Below are positions 50,101-61,135 of a DNA stretch of 64,000 bases, piece by piece. Origin of the DNA: Taeniopygia guttata (taxonomy: Eukaryota > Chordata > Aves > Passeriformes > Estrildidae); assembly GCF_048771995.1 (NCBI RefSeq), contig NC_133032.1, positions 29,413,501 through 29,477,500 of the forward strand, given 5' to 3'. Each line of letters opens with the position of its first letter. Within the stretch, counting starts at the first letter, position 1. Under the pieces are notes generated by a model. The model had not been told where the DNA came from, searched no databases, and worked only from the letters and a program-made list of their open reading frames with translations. The position numbers and the translations under genes were made by a program.

Positions 50101-53100
50101 TCCTTGATTAATACAGCTGCACATATTCTCTAGTAGACATCACTGAGTGCAGGATTACACAGCTTCCAAACCCCTCTGAAAAGCAGGTTGTCCTTTTCCT
50201 ATCCCTCACCTCAGTTCCACAATTTATGCAATCAATGACACAGGTTTTAGAGAGGCTGCTTCTCAATTAAGTAAGAATTAACAGCCTGATGGATTTAGCT
50301 TCTTGCTGTATGAGGCAGAAAAACATTAGAAGAAGAAGAGCTCTTGAGAAACTGAGGTCTGTTTTGAGAACAGAGCTGCCTAGAAACACAATTGAAGAAG
50401 GAATAATAACAAGCTCCATTAATACAGGAGAGAAAATTGCATGTGTGAGACACTATGAGGTTTGAAAGAATACTTCAGAAATATCTCTGAGTTTAAATGA
50501 CTTCACTGCAGATTAATTTGACCTTTTTCCTAAGCATTTTGTGTAACTTTCCAGTTTATAGATTTTTAAAACGTCACAGTTACTTTGCAGCTGTGCAAAA
50601 ACTTTTGGATGAGCCTTGACGTTTAACTAATGTGCCCTTTTGAAATGTCTGGGTGTGACATGTGCTCTAGCTGTACTCCTGATCACATCCTTTTCAACAC
50701 ATTTATTTAGCTTCAGGGGGGAAAGTGCCTTCAGCTGTGCTCATTTGTAAACATGTCTCCTTTCTAATTGCTTTTGTGCTGGAATGTGTATAATCAAGGG
50801 GACACACAAGATGTGAGGTTCTGGAGCCCTGCTTTTGGAGAGATTTCTTGTTTTAAAATGCCTCCCAGTGGCACCGTTAGAGTATTAACGTAATTGAAAC
50901 CCTTGCTACTTGACATTTAAGTGCTCTGTGGTAAACCAGCCAGCTGAAAGTGCTTCTTGGCAGTGGGTATAAGATGTAATAAAGTCTTAGTGAAACAAGG
51001 GCAAATTTCCAGGTTGCTTGTTTCAGATCTCCTTACAGACAACTTCTTTCTCTGCTTGTCATTGGCTAAATTTGTCTTCTTCTTGCCTTATGTAAGATTA
51101 ACTCAAGTATCCTGTTACTGTCTTTTACAATGTCTGTGCTCGAAGGGGGCTCAAAACAGTATTTTAGAAATATTGTAGGGTTGTTTTGATGGGACTAAGG
51201 CTCTGTCACATAACTCCTGTTAACACTTGGAGTTACCCTGTGAGCTCTTAAAATGTTACATTTTGTGTAATTTGGTTTCCACTGTTTTTTCCAAAGTCTG
51301 CCATTCACCAGAGACTCCAAAGGCTATAGGTATTCTTTTCTAAATGCTGCTAAAGCTGTGAATTACTAAGAATGGATCTTGTTTAAAGAAAAAAAACCCA
51401 TTATTTTTCAAACAATTTTTCAAGTTAGCAACATTAAGGAAAAGTGTCTACTAATATATGTGGGTAGTCTCTACTTTTGATGGACTCCTTGCTTAGCAGC
51501 AGTTTAGGAAGGCAAAGTTCTTCTGAAAACTTTGTAAACAAAAGTAAGCTGCAGGGTTTGTGTGGTGTTTCTGACAGTGTCCCTAGGGGGTGTGCAGCAG
51601 TCCTTGTCCAAGTGGCCTGTCCTGGGACACCTTTATGCCCTGCCTTGCCTGTCCTGGGTTTGTCAGCAGCGTGGGCTGGGATGTGTCAGTGATGAGGTTC
51701 ACAGAGCCTGGGGCTGTTCTGGGCTGGAGCCTGGATGGTGCTGGGTCAAAGCAGTAGCTGGTCTGGATGACATCAGAGAGGCACCTTTACATCTCTTAAC
51801 AAGGAATTCATTTTGACATTTGTCCCCTTCCTACCTGTAAGGACGCTTGGGACTGGTGACTTTGTCCAACAGATCACCTGTCCTAGGGAATCCTTCTGGA
51901 GTCATAGCTGGAGATAGATCAGGCATAATTTGAAGACCTGAGTCAAAAGTTTCAAGTAAAAAACTGCTGTTTCCTAAGAAAGCCCTTAGCACTTCTGAGC
52001 AAAGCCACTGTTGACATTCCAGCTCTCACTCCATGGCTTCATGTGAAGTTTGTCTGCAGCACAACAGCTCTCCAAGTGCTTCAGCTGACATTTGCAGTGC
52101 TGCTTGCCCTCTAGCCCAGGAGCTTTCTGTCAGTGCATTTTAGTGAGTTTATCTCTCTCTGGTTGTATCCAAAGCAATATCTCTTCGGAGATGACCTACT
52201 CAAGTAGTGAATGTAACGAGAAATAAGGTTGCTTGCAGAAACACTTTTTACTGCCTTAAGAGCTCTGCAGTTAAAAACAATCACAGGCTTGCTTCCATGC
52301 AACAGGCATCATCATCATCATGCATCACACAGTTACACAAGATTTTAGCAAGTCTTTACTAGTTGGTAGCTTTTAATTGCTTTTTTTCCCCCCTAAACAT
52401 TTGGTTGGCTGATCTGCAGTTGGGCATGGCATAATTGATGTCCTGGGATTTCAGTCTTGAAAATGCAGGTTGAGGAACCCTTGTGTACCCCTGAACCTCA
52501 CTTCCAGGGTGGACACTTGCCCAGTCTCTGTCTCTACTCAAGAGAAGATACTCAGCTGTATCCTTGAAGGACCTAGTGTGACAGTAGATCAGGGCACTAG
52601 GCATTCAGATCACCATCTGCAGAGTGGAAGCCTGTGAAGCACTGCTCTCAGCATCTTCAGCATTTGCATCCCAAAACATCCTAGTTGATTTTATGAGCCT
52701 AGCCTCTGTCCAAGGGTTGGTTACATGTGATGGAAAGGACCCTTAGACTTCAACCAGAAAACCAACATACTTTTCTTGTTGGTTATAGGGACTAAGTTAT
52801 ACAGATTTGTGCAATGGGAAATTAATCCATTTCCCACTGTTTTAGTTGCAAAACCAAGCATGAGACATCTGCATCATTCATGTTTCATCCCAGTTCTTGC
52901 AGAAATAGACCCACAGTAGTGCTTTTCATGAGTTAAACATTTCTTCTCACTCAGGCTTGTGTGGGAGAAGAAGGTTGATAAAACACATAAGCTGTGTTTT
53001 TAGGAGTGTACTGGGCCACAGTTTTAATTGCAGAATTCTTGGGAGTCTATTAAGAAAAATTATCTATATGGTCATTTTGATTTTAATCATGGCTGCTTCT

Positions 53101-56100
53101 TAGTGATGGCTCTCAGCTGCTTCCACTGCCCTGTTCTCTTCTCATTTATTATTTAATCTTTAACTTTTGTGCCTATGCAAATCCAAGACATGTTAGTAAT
53201 AAGGAAAATTGGAAATATACATTTGGTCTGGAAGGGCTTGTGCAAAGATTGATGTTTTTATGCTGTTGCCTGTGTAGAGGGAAGTTAAGTCTTCAGATTC
53301 TCATTAAAAAGCAAATTCTTCATCCCTGCCTTCACTCTCTTCCTATGGTTGTTATACTGTAGCCCAAGGTGAGCTGAAAGGGCTGAGTTTAGAGATGTGA
53401 ATCTACCAGCTGGGTATTCCTGTTACTTAGTTTTATAGTCAGTAGATGTTGCTGAAAAATAGAACATAATAGCTGCTGTTTGCACTAGCAAATCACCAAA
53501 TATTTGCTCTAATTTGGTTAACTTCAAGAGATCAACAGGGAAGAGTCAATGGTCTGTCACAACTTTATCACAGCTTCTGATGGTGATAGACAAACCCAAC
53601 TCGAGTTCTCTCAAGGAAGGAGGGGAAAAAGCACCCAAGTTGCAAAATGCATCCTCCAAAAAGTCCAGAAAATCAGATTCCCTGAAGATGGGCCAAGAAG
53701 AGCATCTGAGTAGGGAGGTTACCACCAAGAGAATCACTACTCATGTTTGTAAAACCACCATGTTTGTTTTTGGAGACTCTCATGACTTCTGAAGCCAACT
53801 AAGAATGAAGTGCACAGCCAATTGTGGCTTATTGGGCTGCTGTAAGCCCTGGTTGGGCACCTCTCCCCTTTACCCTCTCCAGCTGTAATAAGGGGCTTTC
53901 TGTGTGTTTTCCTGCTGTGTGGCTCCCTAAATCATCGTGGCAGTGTAGCCTGGCGTTCCCAGTCACCTCTCTAGAGTGCCAAACTCCGGCATAGCTGCTA
54001 ATTCCCTAATTCTCTGAGGAGTGAAGCACAGCCCAGTGGATCCCCTTGTTTAAAGTGATGTGGGTTTTGTCTCTGTGTCTGGTAAATCACTACAAAGAGC
54101 CCTGGGTCAGGATTGTTCAGTGAGTCCCAGACAAAACCTTAGGTGCTCCCTGCCTCCAAAGTTTTGCTGGAAATGGTGCTGTAACTTTTATCATGCTGAG
54201 ACTTTGGTGATTGAATGGAAGGACTGAGAAATAATTGAGGGACTGGGCTAAGACTCAGAAAACTGATTCCTGACTCTGCCACATATTCTAGACAAATTAC
54301 TTATAACCTGAAATTGTTTTCCCTCACTGCCTGAACTCTCAAAATGGGAAAAGGGGTAACAACCCCTGGTGGCTGGTTGGGACCCTGGAATAAAATATTC
54401 TGTCTGGTATCTTTCAAAACCCTAAATTGTATCTTTTTTAATCAGTCTGAATACGACAAAACCTGGAGAGTTCTCTCTATTCTACCAGTGTATATTTCTT
54501 GCTGCTATTTCCTTTAGGAAAGAAGTGAACTGCAAAGATGCCTCAGAGTGCAATCTGACATATTTTAGCTGGTAATATTTATTTATATAAAGATTGATTA
54601 GCTAGGTTCAATGGCTAATTTCCCGATTAACTGGATGTAGAAAGCTATCAAATCATATTAAGTTATTTAGCAGGAAATCTAGCTTGGTTCCACATCATCC
54701 AGTGGAAAGTGAGGCCTAATCTAATTTTCAGACAGTATGCTCAAAACTAGTGGGTTTTGGATATATTCTTTGAAATTCCAAGTATTTCAAAATGCTTTTT
54801 TTTCCCCTATTCTCAATGGTTTCAGCTTCAATCTTATGAGAAGACACATACTTTTTTAGAAAAATACTGACTGTAGATTGGGAAAATTAAAGTAAACTTG
54901 GAGAATTTTCACTAAATGGCTTAACATCTCAGGACTATATGTATTAATGTATCTGAAATACAATTAATCATGTATAGGTCCTATTAGTAGTCTTTGTCCT
55001 TCTTTTACCCATAATAGGCATGATTCTTTATGTAGAATTTAGCAAATTGGTCCTGGGACCAATCAGCTTGCCAGGTAGGTACAGAATAACTATTTATAGT
55101 CCTACTCAGAGAAACTAGTCTGTGTCTTCATCTCCTAACTGCTTAGCTTCCCTCTCCTCTTTCCTAAGTAAAGAATCTCCCAAAATGGAGGAGTTTTCTT
55201 CAAAGGATCAGGGCAACAGTTAGTGATGTTGGTTGACATGCAAAATCTAAAGACATTATGAGAACAAATGACAGTGCAGTCAGAAGGAAACCTCCAAAAG
55301 ACTCCTTCTCTTTGTTGCTTTTAATTTGCAGCAAATTATAAATTCTCAGCAAACATATAAGGATGAGAGGAAATCACTTGAAATGCTTCCATCCATGGCT
55401 TTCTTGCTCGTGGTCTCACCAATGTTTGTTGTACAGTGCAAATGAAAAAAAAATGGGCAAAGTTGCCAAATCTCTGCTTTAAACTGTTTTGTTTTGTTTC
55501 TTTTAAAGATAAGTCATAATGATCTCAAAGTACATGACCAAAGGGTCATCAGGCAGTTCAAAAATTTGGAAAATAATTTTAAACTATAAAAGATGGGGTT
55601 TTGTACAGTGCTATGGGAAAACATTGTATTTCATGTTTCAGTAACCCCATTCCTGTCCTCATGTACCTACTTCAGGTTTTTTTGGGTTTTTTCTATTGCA
55701 TTTATTTTAAATTTATCTTTACCAAACAGGTGAGATTGGTACCAATTGGGTAAAAAGTTCCGAGGTCCACACTCCAACATACTTTTTTCATCCCCAGGCT
55801 TCACTCCTTTGTTAAATCATGCACCATGCCTTACACCCTACAGCTACTAAAGCGGTCAAAAGCTCAGGCAGGTGAGCAAATCCATCGGCTGAGGTTACTC
55901 ATTCATTTCCTCACAGTCCCCAAACCGGAACCGAGCTCACGCCACGCTTCAGTGCAGCTCCCAGGCAGGACTCTGCCCCCTGGCCCCTGTGCCCCCCTCA
56001 GCACAGGCTCACCCAGTTACCTTGATGCTCTTGAGGTCGATGGCAGGTTCTTTGGGCTTGGCTGGTGCAGGTGCTGGTGCTGGCGCAGGCGCCGGTGCCG

Positions 56101-56140
56101 CGGCCGCTGCTGGTTTCTTTACGTCCTTCTTTGGTGCCAT
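39125..56140 (-). CDS. MYL1: Fast skeletal myosin alkali light chain, MLC1F and MLC3F isoforms
   Basis: Essential light chain that wraps the IQ lever-arm helix of fast skeletal myosin heavy chain. MLC1F joins 56140-56021, 45364-45337, 42218-42075, 40402-40229, 39708-39631 and 39153-39125: 573 bases, 190 aa. MLC3F joins 46444-46442, 45630-45606 and the same last four exons: 453 bases, 150 aa, the usual length. MLC1F has a Lys-rich start MAPKKDVKK and a Pro-Ala arm (residues 10-27) that contacts actin. The shared part holds EF-hand folds ([51 protein letters not shown]) whose calcium loops are degenerate, as in the family. The protein matches chicken MYL1 closely as I remember it. It ends HILSV where human has HIMSI. 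The gene is intact. Confidence 0.97.
39631..39708 (-). CDS. MYL1: MYL1 exon 7
   Basis: Encodes [20 protein letters not shown] and CINYE. Acceptor CCACTCTCAG, donor GTAGGTG. Phase 1 at both ends. Confidence 0.96.
40229..40402 (-). CDS. MYL1: MYL1 exon 6
   Basis: Encodes [37 protein letters not shown] and [20 protein letters not shown]. Acceptor TTTTTTCCCAG, donor GTAAGAG. Confidence 0.97.
41082..41112. repeat. 31-base T homopolymer in MYL1 intron 5
   Basis: An uninterrupted run of T on the plus strand, which is an A run in the MYL1 sense direction. I see no processed gene copy next to it. Confidence 0.9.
42075..42218 (-). CDS. MYL1: MYL1 exon 5 (first exon shared by both isoforms)
   Basis: Encodes [38 protein letters not shown] and [10 protein letters not shown]. 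Acceptor TCTCTTGCAG, donor GTAAGTG. The first base pair completes the Asp codon from either upstream exon. Confidence 0.97.
45337..45364 (-). CDS. MYL1: MYL1 exon 4, MLC1F-specific mini-exon
   Basis: 28 bases encoding IEFSKEQQD plus one base. Acceptor CCAACAG, donor GTAAGTT. In known fast alkali light-chain genes this exon is joined to exon 1 and excluded from MLC3F. Confidence 0.95.
45606..45630 (-). CDS. MYL1: MYL1 exon 3, MLC3F-specific mini-exon
   Basis: 25 bases encoding SFSADEIN plus one base, matching the MLC3F N-terminus (human MSFSADQIAE). Acceptor CATCTGCAG, donor GTAAGTG. It ends in the same phase as exon 4, as required for mutually exclusive use, and needs an upstream exon that ends with ATG. 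Confidence 0.95.
46083..46174. repeat. Imperfect tandem duplication between MLC3F exons 2 and 3
   Basis: Copy 1 (46083-46132) and copy 2 (46133-46174) both start TTTGCTTATATAAAAATA and end in GGTTGCA or GGCTGCA. On the minus strand each copy carries TATTTTTATATAAGCAAA, a TATA-like sequence. Confidence 0.85.
46442..46510 (-). CDS. MYL1: MYL1 exon 2: MLC3F leader ending in ATG (inferred)
   Basis: The minus strand reads CATTTCCAACTCAACCATG with a donor GTGGGT directly after the ATG (46444-46442), so translation continues in phase into exon 3 (ATG|TCC). A at -3 is favourable. A TATA-like box lies about 30 bases above the predicted start near 46510, and distances fit rodents, where the MLC3F promoter is about 10 kb inside the gene. 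Only three bases are coding. The 5' end is estimated. Confidence 0.7.
46536..46543 (-). promoter_or_regulatory. MYL1: TATA-like box of the internal MLC3F promoter
   Basis: Minus-strand ATAAATAA in CCGGATAAATAAGGGG, about 25-30 bases above the expected MLC3F start. Inferred from position and motif. Confidence 0.6.
46673..46682 (-). promoter_or_regulatory. MYL1: MEF2 consensus upstream of the MLC3F start
   Basis: CTATTTTTAG fits the MEF2 consensus YTA(A/T)4TAR at every base and lies about 165 bases above the predicted start, a usual place for this muscle regulator. Confidence 0.55.
49165..49189. repeat. Perfect 11-bp inverted repeat with 3-base loop
   Basis: Arms CAGTGTCCTCT and AGAGGACACTG are exact reverse complements around GTC, inside MYL1 intron 1. 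Confidence 0.92.
56021..56140 (-). CDS. MYL1: MYL1 exon 1, MLC1F-specific
   Basis: Forty codons: [20 protein letters not shown], then more Pro-Ala, then [14 protein letters not shown]. Context ACAAAATGG; donor GTAACTG. The arm is coded by varied Pro and Ala codons, so it is not a simple DNA microsatellite. Confidence 0.96.
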
Positions 56141-56330
56141 TTTGTGTTGCTTAAACTGGAAAGTAAAAGTGCCCTAAAAAAGGGTTTAAAAAAAAACCAA
56201 AACAACCCAAACAAAAACCACTTTACAAGTGATTCCTGGGAGAGGAGCAGTGGTCAGAATGAGCTACAGCCTGTACCCTGGAGGTGGACCCGATGCGCTA
56301 AACCCTGTAAGGGCATATATATATTTCACT
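56141..56330 (-). promoter_or_regulatory. MYL1: MLC1F promoter region (approximate)
   Basis: Lies directly upstream of the MLC1F ATG. A TATA-like ATATATATAT run is at 56315-56324, which would give a leader of roughly 140-150 bases, and an E-box CAGCTG lies at 56358-56363. Two acceptor-like sites (ending CTTTTTTAG and CTTTCCAG) sit close above the ATG, so an extra upstream leader exon cannot be excluded. Confidence 0.45.
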
Positions 56331-57579
56331 TAGTGCCTCATACAGTCTTGACACATGCAGCTGGATTGGACAGCCTGATAATCAAGGGGGATGTCATTCT
56401 AGCTAGAGCTATAAATGGAATATAAGAGTTCAGGGCTTCATGAGATCAAGGGACTTTTTTCCCCCCTTTAAAACACAGTCCTCCTCCCTGTCTTTTTTAT
56501 GCATGCAAAGGAGAGGGAAATATAACAAACCCAGTTTCAGATCTGCTGTTGATCTGAAATTTGGATATGGATTGAACGGTCCTTTTTCTCATGAGAATTT
56601 TAGTTCTGCTTTAAGTAATAAATCTTTCTTTCCTTCCCTCCCTTCCCCTTTTCCCCCATGCCTGTGTAGTACTCCAGCAGGATTCAGTTTCAAACAGCAA
56701 TTTTGACTTTCATGGCTGGGGAGATCATATTTTTTCAACTCCATTTGCCTCTCTCCTTACAGCCCTTCTCTCCTCCTCTGCTTCCTTTTTGTTCAAGGAA
56801 GTGTTGCTCAAGCAAAGGCTCTGGGTGTTTAAAAATAAAGCAGACAAATACGGAAAACACTGCAGTACCTTCAGCCAAGGCATCTCTCCCTGACCTGACC
56901 CTGGGTGTCTTTCAGCTGTTCTTACTTTTCCTTTGCATCACATTCAGACTGTGTTTAACATTGAAAATTACTTCCTTTAATCTTTTTCCTTGATCTTCTT
57001 TTTCCTCTTCTAGGATTAAGCTGTGCTCTAATGGAACAGAGATCAGCTGGATGTTATCTTCCCACACTGAAAGGTTTCCCTTTGTAATGTATTTATTATT
57101 GTAAACTAGCCATCAGGCAATGGAGGCACTTCTGTTTTCACCTGATCCACCTGCCATCCTTGTCCCTTGTTTATCTTTCTACCCCTCAGTCTCCTGATGG
57201 ATGTCCCTGCTCTCCATGCTCTCTAAGATACACAGCTTTCAGGAGAAGGTGGCTTTTGTGTTTTCTCTAGACTTTCTCCATGGCAGCAAAAGAGCTTCTA
57301 ACTATTTAAACTTGATGATTTCCCTGAGTTCATATGATTGAGATTTTGCACAGAAAAATCCCGGAATACTGATTGTTCCTCCCTTGTCTAGCAACCCCTG
57401 TCCTGTTTACTCTCCAGACTCCTGAAGTTTTGTGCTAGTAAGTGCAAGGATTTTGATGGGGCCCATGTTTCTGTCTCATGAACTACAGGTAGAGTGTTTT
57501 GTACTTAGAAGTTAAAAGCTGGAAGGCCTGCACGTACAAAATCTGGCAGGATATCCAAGCACTTGCCTTTTCATGTGGT

Positions 57580-57634
57580 TTCTTGGTAAGTTTACTTTCC
57601 TAGGTAAACTTATCAAAAATATGTATACCAAGAA
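57580..57634. repeat. Nested inverted repeats sharing one arm
   Basis: The 5' segment TTCTTGGTAAGTTTAC can pair with GTAAACTTATC (57604-57614, one G-T mismatch) or, through its first nine bases, exactly with TACCAAGAA (57626-57634). Confidence 0.8.
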
Positions 57635-58589
57635 GAGGGATGGAGAGTGGCTAAAGGTGTACTTTCTTGTAGGATCATGCTCAGATCTCTTCTTTGCTAC
57701 AGCCCATGACCTTGAGCAAGGGACTTGTTGGAAGTTGAGTCATCCCTTTTGAATCAGTAAACCTGTACTGATGGATATAATTTGAAGTCTTGGCTCAGTC
57801 TCTGCTTTAGGGAACACAGACTAGGAAGGACTTTATTTCATATTTCTCTGCCTTTAAGCCTCTAATGTATGAGTTCTGCTGGCTGCCTCCAAGATGCTTT
57901 ATGGAGGGATTCCTACTCTGCTAAACTGTCTGGGAAAGTGTTAGCATGGACTCTGCACTGCTGCTGACCAGCAGGAGCCTGTGGACTGTCATCCCCAAGG
58001 GGCCTGATGGGGGCTTCTCTAGTGATTCTGGTGTTTTATACTGCACAAACCAAACTTCAGTGTATCCATCAGTAGAATGAATCCCAGACGTGGATGGAAA
58101 TAATCTAAACCATTTTTTATGCATCACTACATCTGTGAGAACTTTCTTTGGTGATGATCTAGTAATTTCTATGATAACCTGTGATTTGCAATAAAATAAG
58201 CCTGAAAACCACCACCAAATGTATTTTTTAAAGGAAGAAAGGGTTTCAGGAATGAAGAACAAGCTTAGTGTTTTTTTTGCACAACTGTGGCTTGTGTAAT
58301 TATGCAGATGTGTCTGGATATGCTTCATTCTGCCATTAAAGGTGGTTTTGTGATGTCCTGACCCAAAAGAGTTGTATATTGATTGGATGAGAAGGTAAAA
58401 CAGGTATGGGGGAGGAGGAGGATAGCAAGTCCTTATTTCAGTTCCTGGGTTAAGGATTTGGATCCAGTCAGTTCTCTGGTGCTGGGACCACAGGTTTATC
58501 TGCCTGGCAAGCTTGAATGTGTCCCAAGACATCTCTGGGCACACATCAGGTATGTGCCTAGGGAGCAAAGTCATTCCGGGTGATGCAGA

Positions 58590-58845
58590 GATGTGTCCCT
58601 GTGGCATGCAGCTGTGTCAGGAGAGGATTAGGTTGGGTGTTAGGAAAAGGATTTTCATTCAGGGGGTGGTCAAGCACTGGAACAGACTCCCCAGGGTAGT
58701 GGTCACAGCACCAAGCCTGACAGAGCTCAAGAAATGTTTGGTCAATGCTTTTGGGCACAGGATGTGATTTTGTGCAGGGCCAGGAGTTGGACTCAGTGAT
58801 CTTGTGGGTCCCTTCCAGCTCAGGATATTCTGTGATTCTGTGATC
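58590..58845 (+). mobile_element. CR1 LINE 3'-end fragment
   Basis: Plus-strand CR1: GGTTGGGTGTTAGGAAAAGG, AGCACTGGAACAGACTCCCC, GCCAGGAGTTGGACTCAGTG and the characteristic end GATATTCTGTGATTCTGTGA. It is 5'-truncated at about 255 bp, as usual for avian CR1. The start is approximate. Confidence 0.92.
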
Positions 58846-60734
58846 TTGCATGGGAACTGAGGTTTGCAGTTCTCTGGCAGTGCTGTTCCATCTCACCCTA
58901 AGCTGTGAGTTCCAGGGGCTGCAGCAGGAAGGCTCCTCTTTCACTTTTAGCAGCCACTTTTTGCAAGCAGGATTGCCAGAACAAAATCCAGGATCTCCCT
59001 TGCTAGGACTTTTTCAGATCCATGTTCAAGGGAAAACAGCAGCAGCTGCGAATGAGAATTCATGGGCATCTGCCTTCTTGGGTGCACAGCTCCTGGGCAG
59101 TGCATGGATGCTTCTCTCCCACAGAGGAGCTCATGTTGAGGGGAATGAGCAGTGATGAAGCTTCAGCTTTCTCAAGGGCTCAAAAATTCAGTAGTGAGAA
59201 AGGTGTTGGTTGGAAGCCATGTTCTTTTAGCCCTGCTACTCACACAGGGGGTTTGCTTGGGGCTTGTCTGGTTTTTATTGGTTTAATTGATGAGGATACA
59301 ATTCTGGCCAATGCAAAACTTCTGTGCATTTAGGCTGGATTTAGTTGAACTAACATAAGGGAAGTGTGTTTTACATCCAGATCATTGAAGTGATTCATTC
59401 TGACACTTCTGAAGTGGAATATGTTCCTTTTGTCAGGCTAAAGTCATAGAGAGGTGGTATCAATTGCAGCACCAGAATGGAAATGGGAATACCTGGGCTG
59501 CACTCCCTGTGTGTTTGCTCTGAGATCTCTGTCTTTCTGGTCCAGTTTTAAAAGGAGAGCCTGTTTTGGGCTTCCTGTAGCCGGGGGAACAAGGCCCTTC
59601 TTCAGGAGGAGGGAGCTGATGGCTTTATTGCATATTGTGAAGTAGAAGACAGGATGTTCTGTATTTCAGGGGATTGCAAGCCCTGGAGCTGTTGGAAGAA
59701 AAGGTGAGTGCTGTTGCTCCTGCTCTCTTTCATAATGAACTCCCTTTGAGACTATTGCCTTTTGCTGTCTAAAATACCTGAAAATGCAATTAGCTTCCTA
59801 TTTGTTTAGTGGAATTGTTAGTGAGTACATGGCAGTATACCAGATCAAGCACCAGGGGAAATGTTGGTTGCTCTGATGGGAGTTTACTTTCAGACAAGAT
59901 GTGAGAATATAGACTATTTACAAACACCTAAGTGCAGTCAGCATATTCCACTCTTCCTGGAGACATTCTCCTGTCTCATGCACACTTACTTGCTATAATT
60001 TCAGCTAAGGTTTTTCTCTTTCCTGTGATCTGACACCTGTTGCTGTTAAATATTTGCTGTGTTCCCCTTCTGAAGGCTGGGTGGCTGCAATGTCAGCAGG
60101 AAAAATTACAAGTGTGCATGTACCATTTGGCAGGCAGCAATCTCAGAAAGATTGCAGTGGTCTGGAGCTGTCCCATGGTACAAACACATATTTTATTCAG
60201 CCCATAAGTGAGAAGTCGTCTCATTTTCCAATGTGAATACAAAGATATTAATGGAGGAGTCTACCGAACATAAACAAGGAGGGAGGTTCAGTGAAATTTA
60301 ACATTAATATATGCAAATTATATTTTTTCCAACACTAGCTTAATCATACATTTTGGAAGACTGTTTGAAGCCAAGAACCTAATAAGGTCCAGAAAGGAAC
60401 TGCATATTTAGGTAGTTATCAGGAATATATGACGTACCATAATTCACAACAAATTTGGAAAGGATATATAATCTAATTTACTGTGCTTGAGCAGTTCTTG
60501 ACCTGATAGATACTGGGTGCATTTTTCCACACCAAGATGCTGCAGTGTTCCTTGTGCTCTCTTCAATGTGTGATTTTTGCCACGAGAGAGAGGGACTGCT
60601 TGTCTGGTTTGATTCCTGCACATTCATCACTGGCTTTAAGTATTAAGCCAGGGATCCACTTCCAGGAAACTTGAAGGTCTCAGCTTTAGTTGTAATGCTG
60701 GCTGTGTGGGACAGACTAATTAATCTGGTATAGT

Positions 60735-61135
60735 AAAAATGCGGTGAACCCTGGATTCAGGGAAGAAATGATGATGTCTGGCTCCAGATCAGAAGGCTGA
60801 AGGATAGCTTTATTAAAACTATACTATATTACATTAATATACTATTTAAAGAGATATTATACTATTCTACATACTTACTTCTTGCTTACCTATCTAACTC
60901 AAACTCATGATTCTCTGCTGAGAGCCCGAGCCACAGCTGGATCCATTGGTCACTGAACCCAAACACCTTCACCAGAATCCAACCCAGCCATCACTGCAGG
61001 TAAACAATCTCCACACCACATTCCACATGGGGAAAGCAAAGGAGCAGAGATAAAGATTGTTTTCTCTTCTCTCTGTGCTTCTCCTAAGAGACAGAATTAT
61101 GTCTTTCTGTCCAGAGAATGTGAATGCCACAATCT
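60735..61135 (-). mobile_element. LTR fossil of an avian endogenous retrovirus
   Basis: Resembles a common avian LTR type as I remember it: AGCTTTATTAAAACTATACT near 60808, GCCCGAGCCACAGCTGGATC near 60925, and GGTAAACAATCTCCACACCA near 61000. A minus-strand AATAAA at about 60815 suggests minus orientation. It looks like a lone, decayed LTR with no internal genes nearby. Edges are approximate. Confidence 0.6.

Larger units (their letters stand above)
46545..56020 (-). other. MYL1: MYL1 intron 1 (MLC1F exon 1 to MLC3F promoter)
   Basis: About 9.5 kb separating the two promoters. No coding exon is recognisable. It holds a perfect hairpin at 49165-49189, TTTG repeats near 49,408-49,436, a (CAT)5 run at 52307-52321 and several G/T-rich tracts. 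Regulatory elements are likely but I cannot place them. Confidence 0.7.

Noticed and set aside
55826-56425. 199-codon plus-strand open frame over MLC1F exon 1
   Set aside because: It is the antisense shadow of the GC-rich Pro-Ala coding exon (Gly/Ala/Cys/Arg-rich translation) plus flanking intron, with no family resemblance.
57921-58607. 228-codon minus-strand open frame upstream of MYL1
   Set aside because: No recognisable domain, no promoter or CpG island, and its start falls in the antisense of a CR1 copy. A chance frame is most likely; muscle or testis RNA-seq could overturn this.
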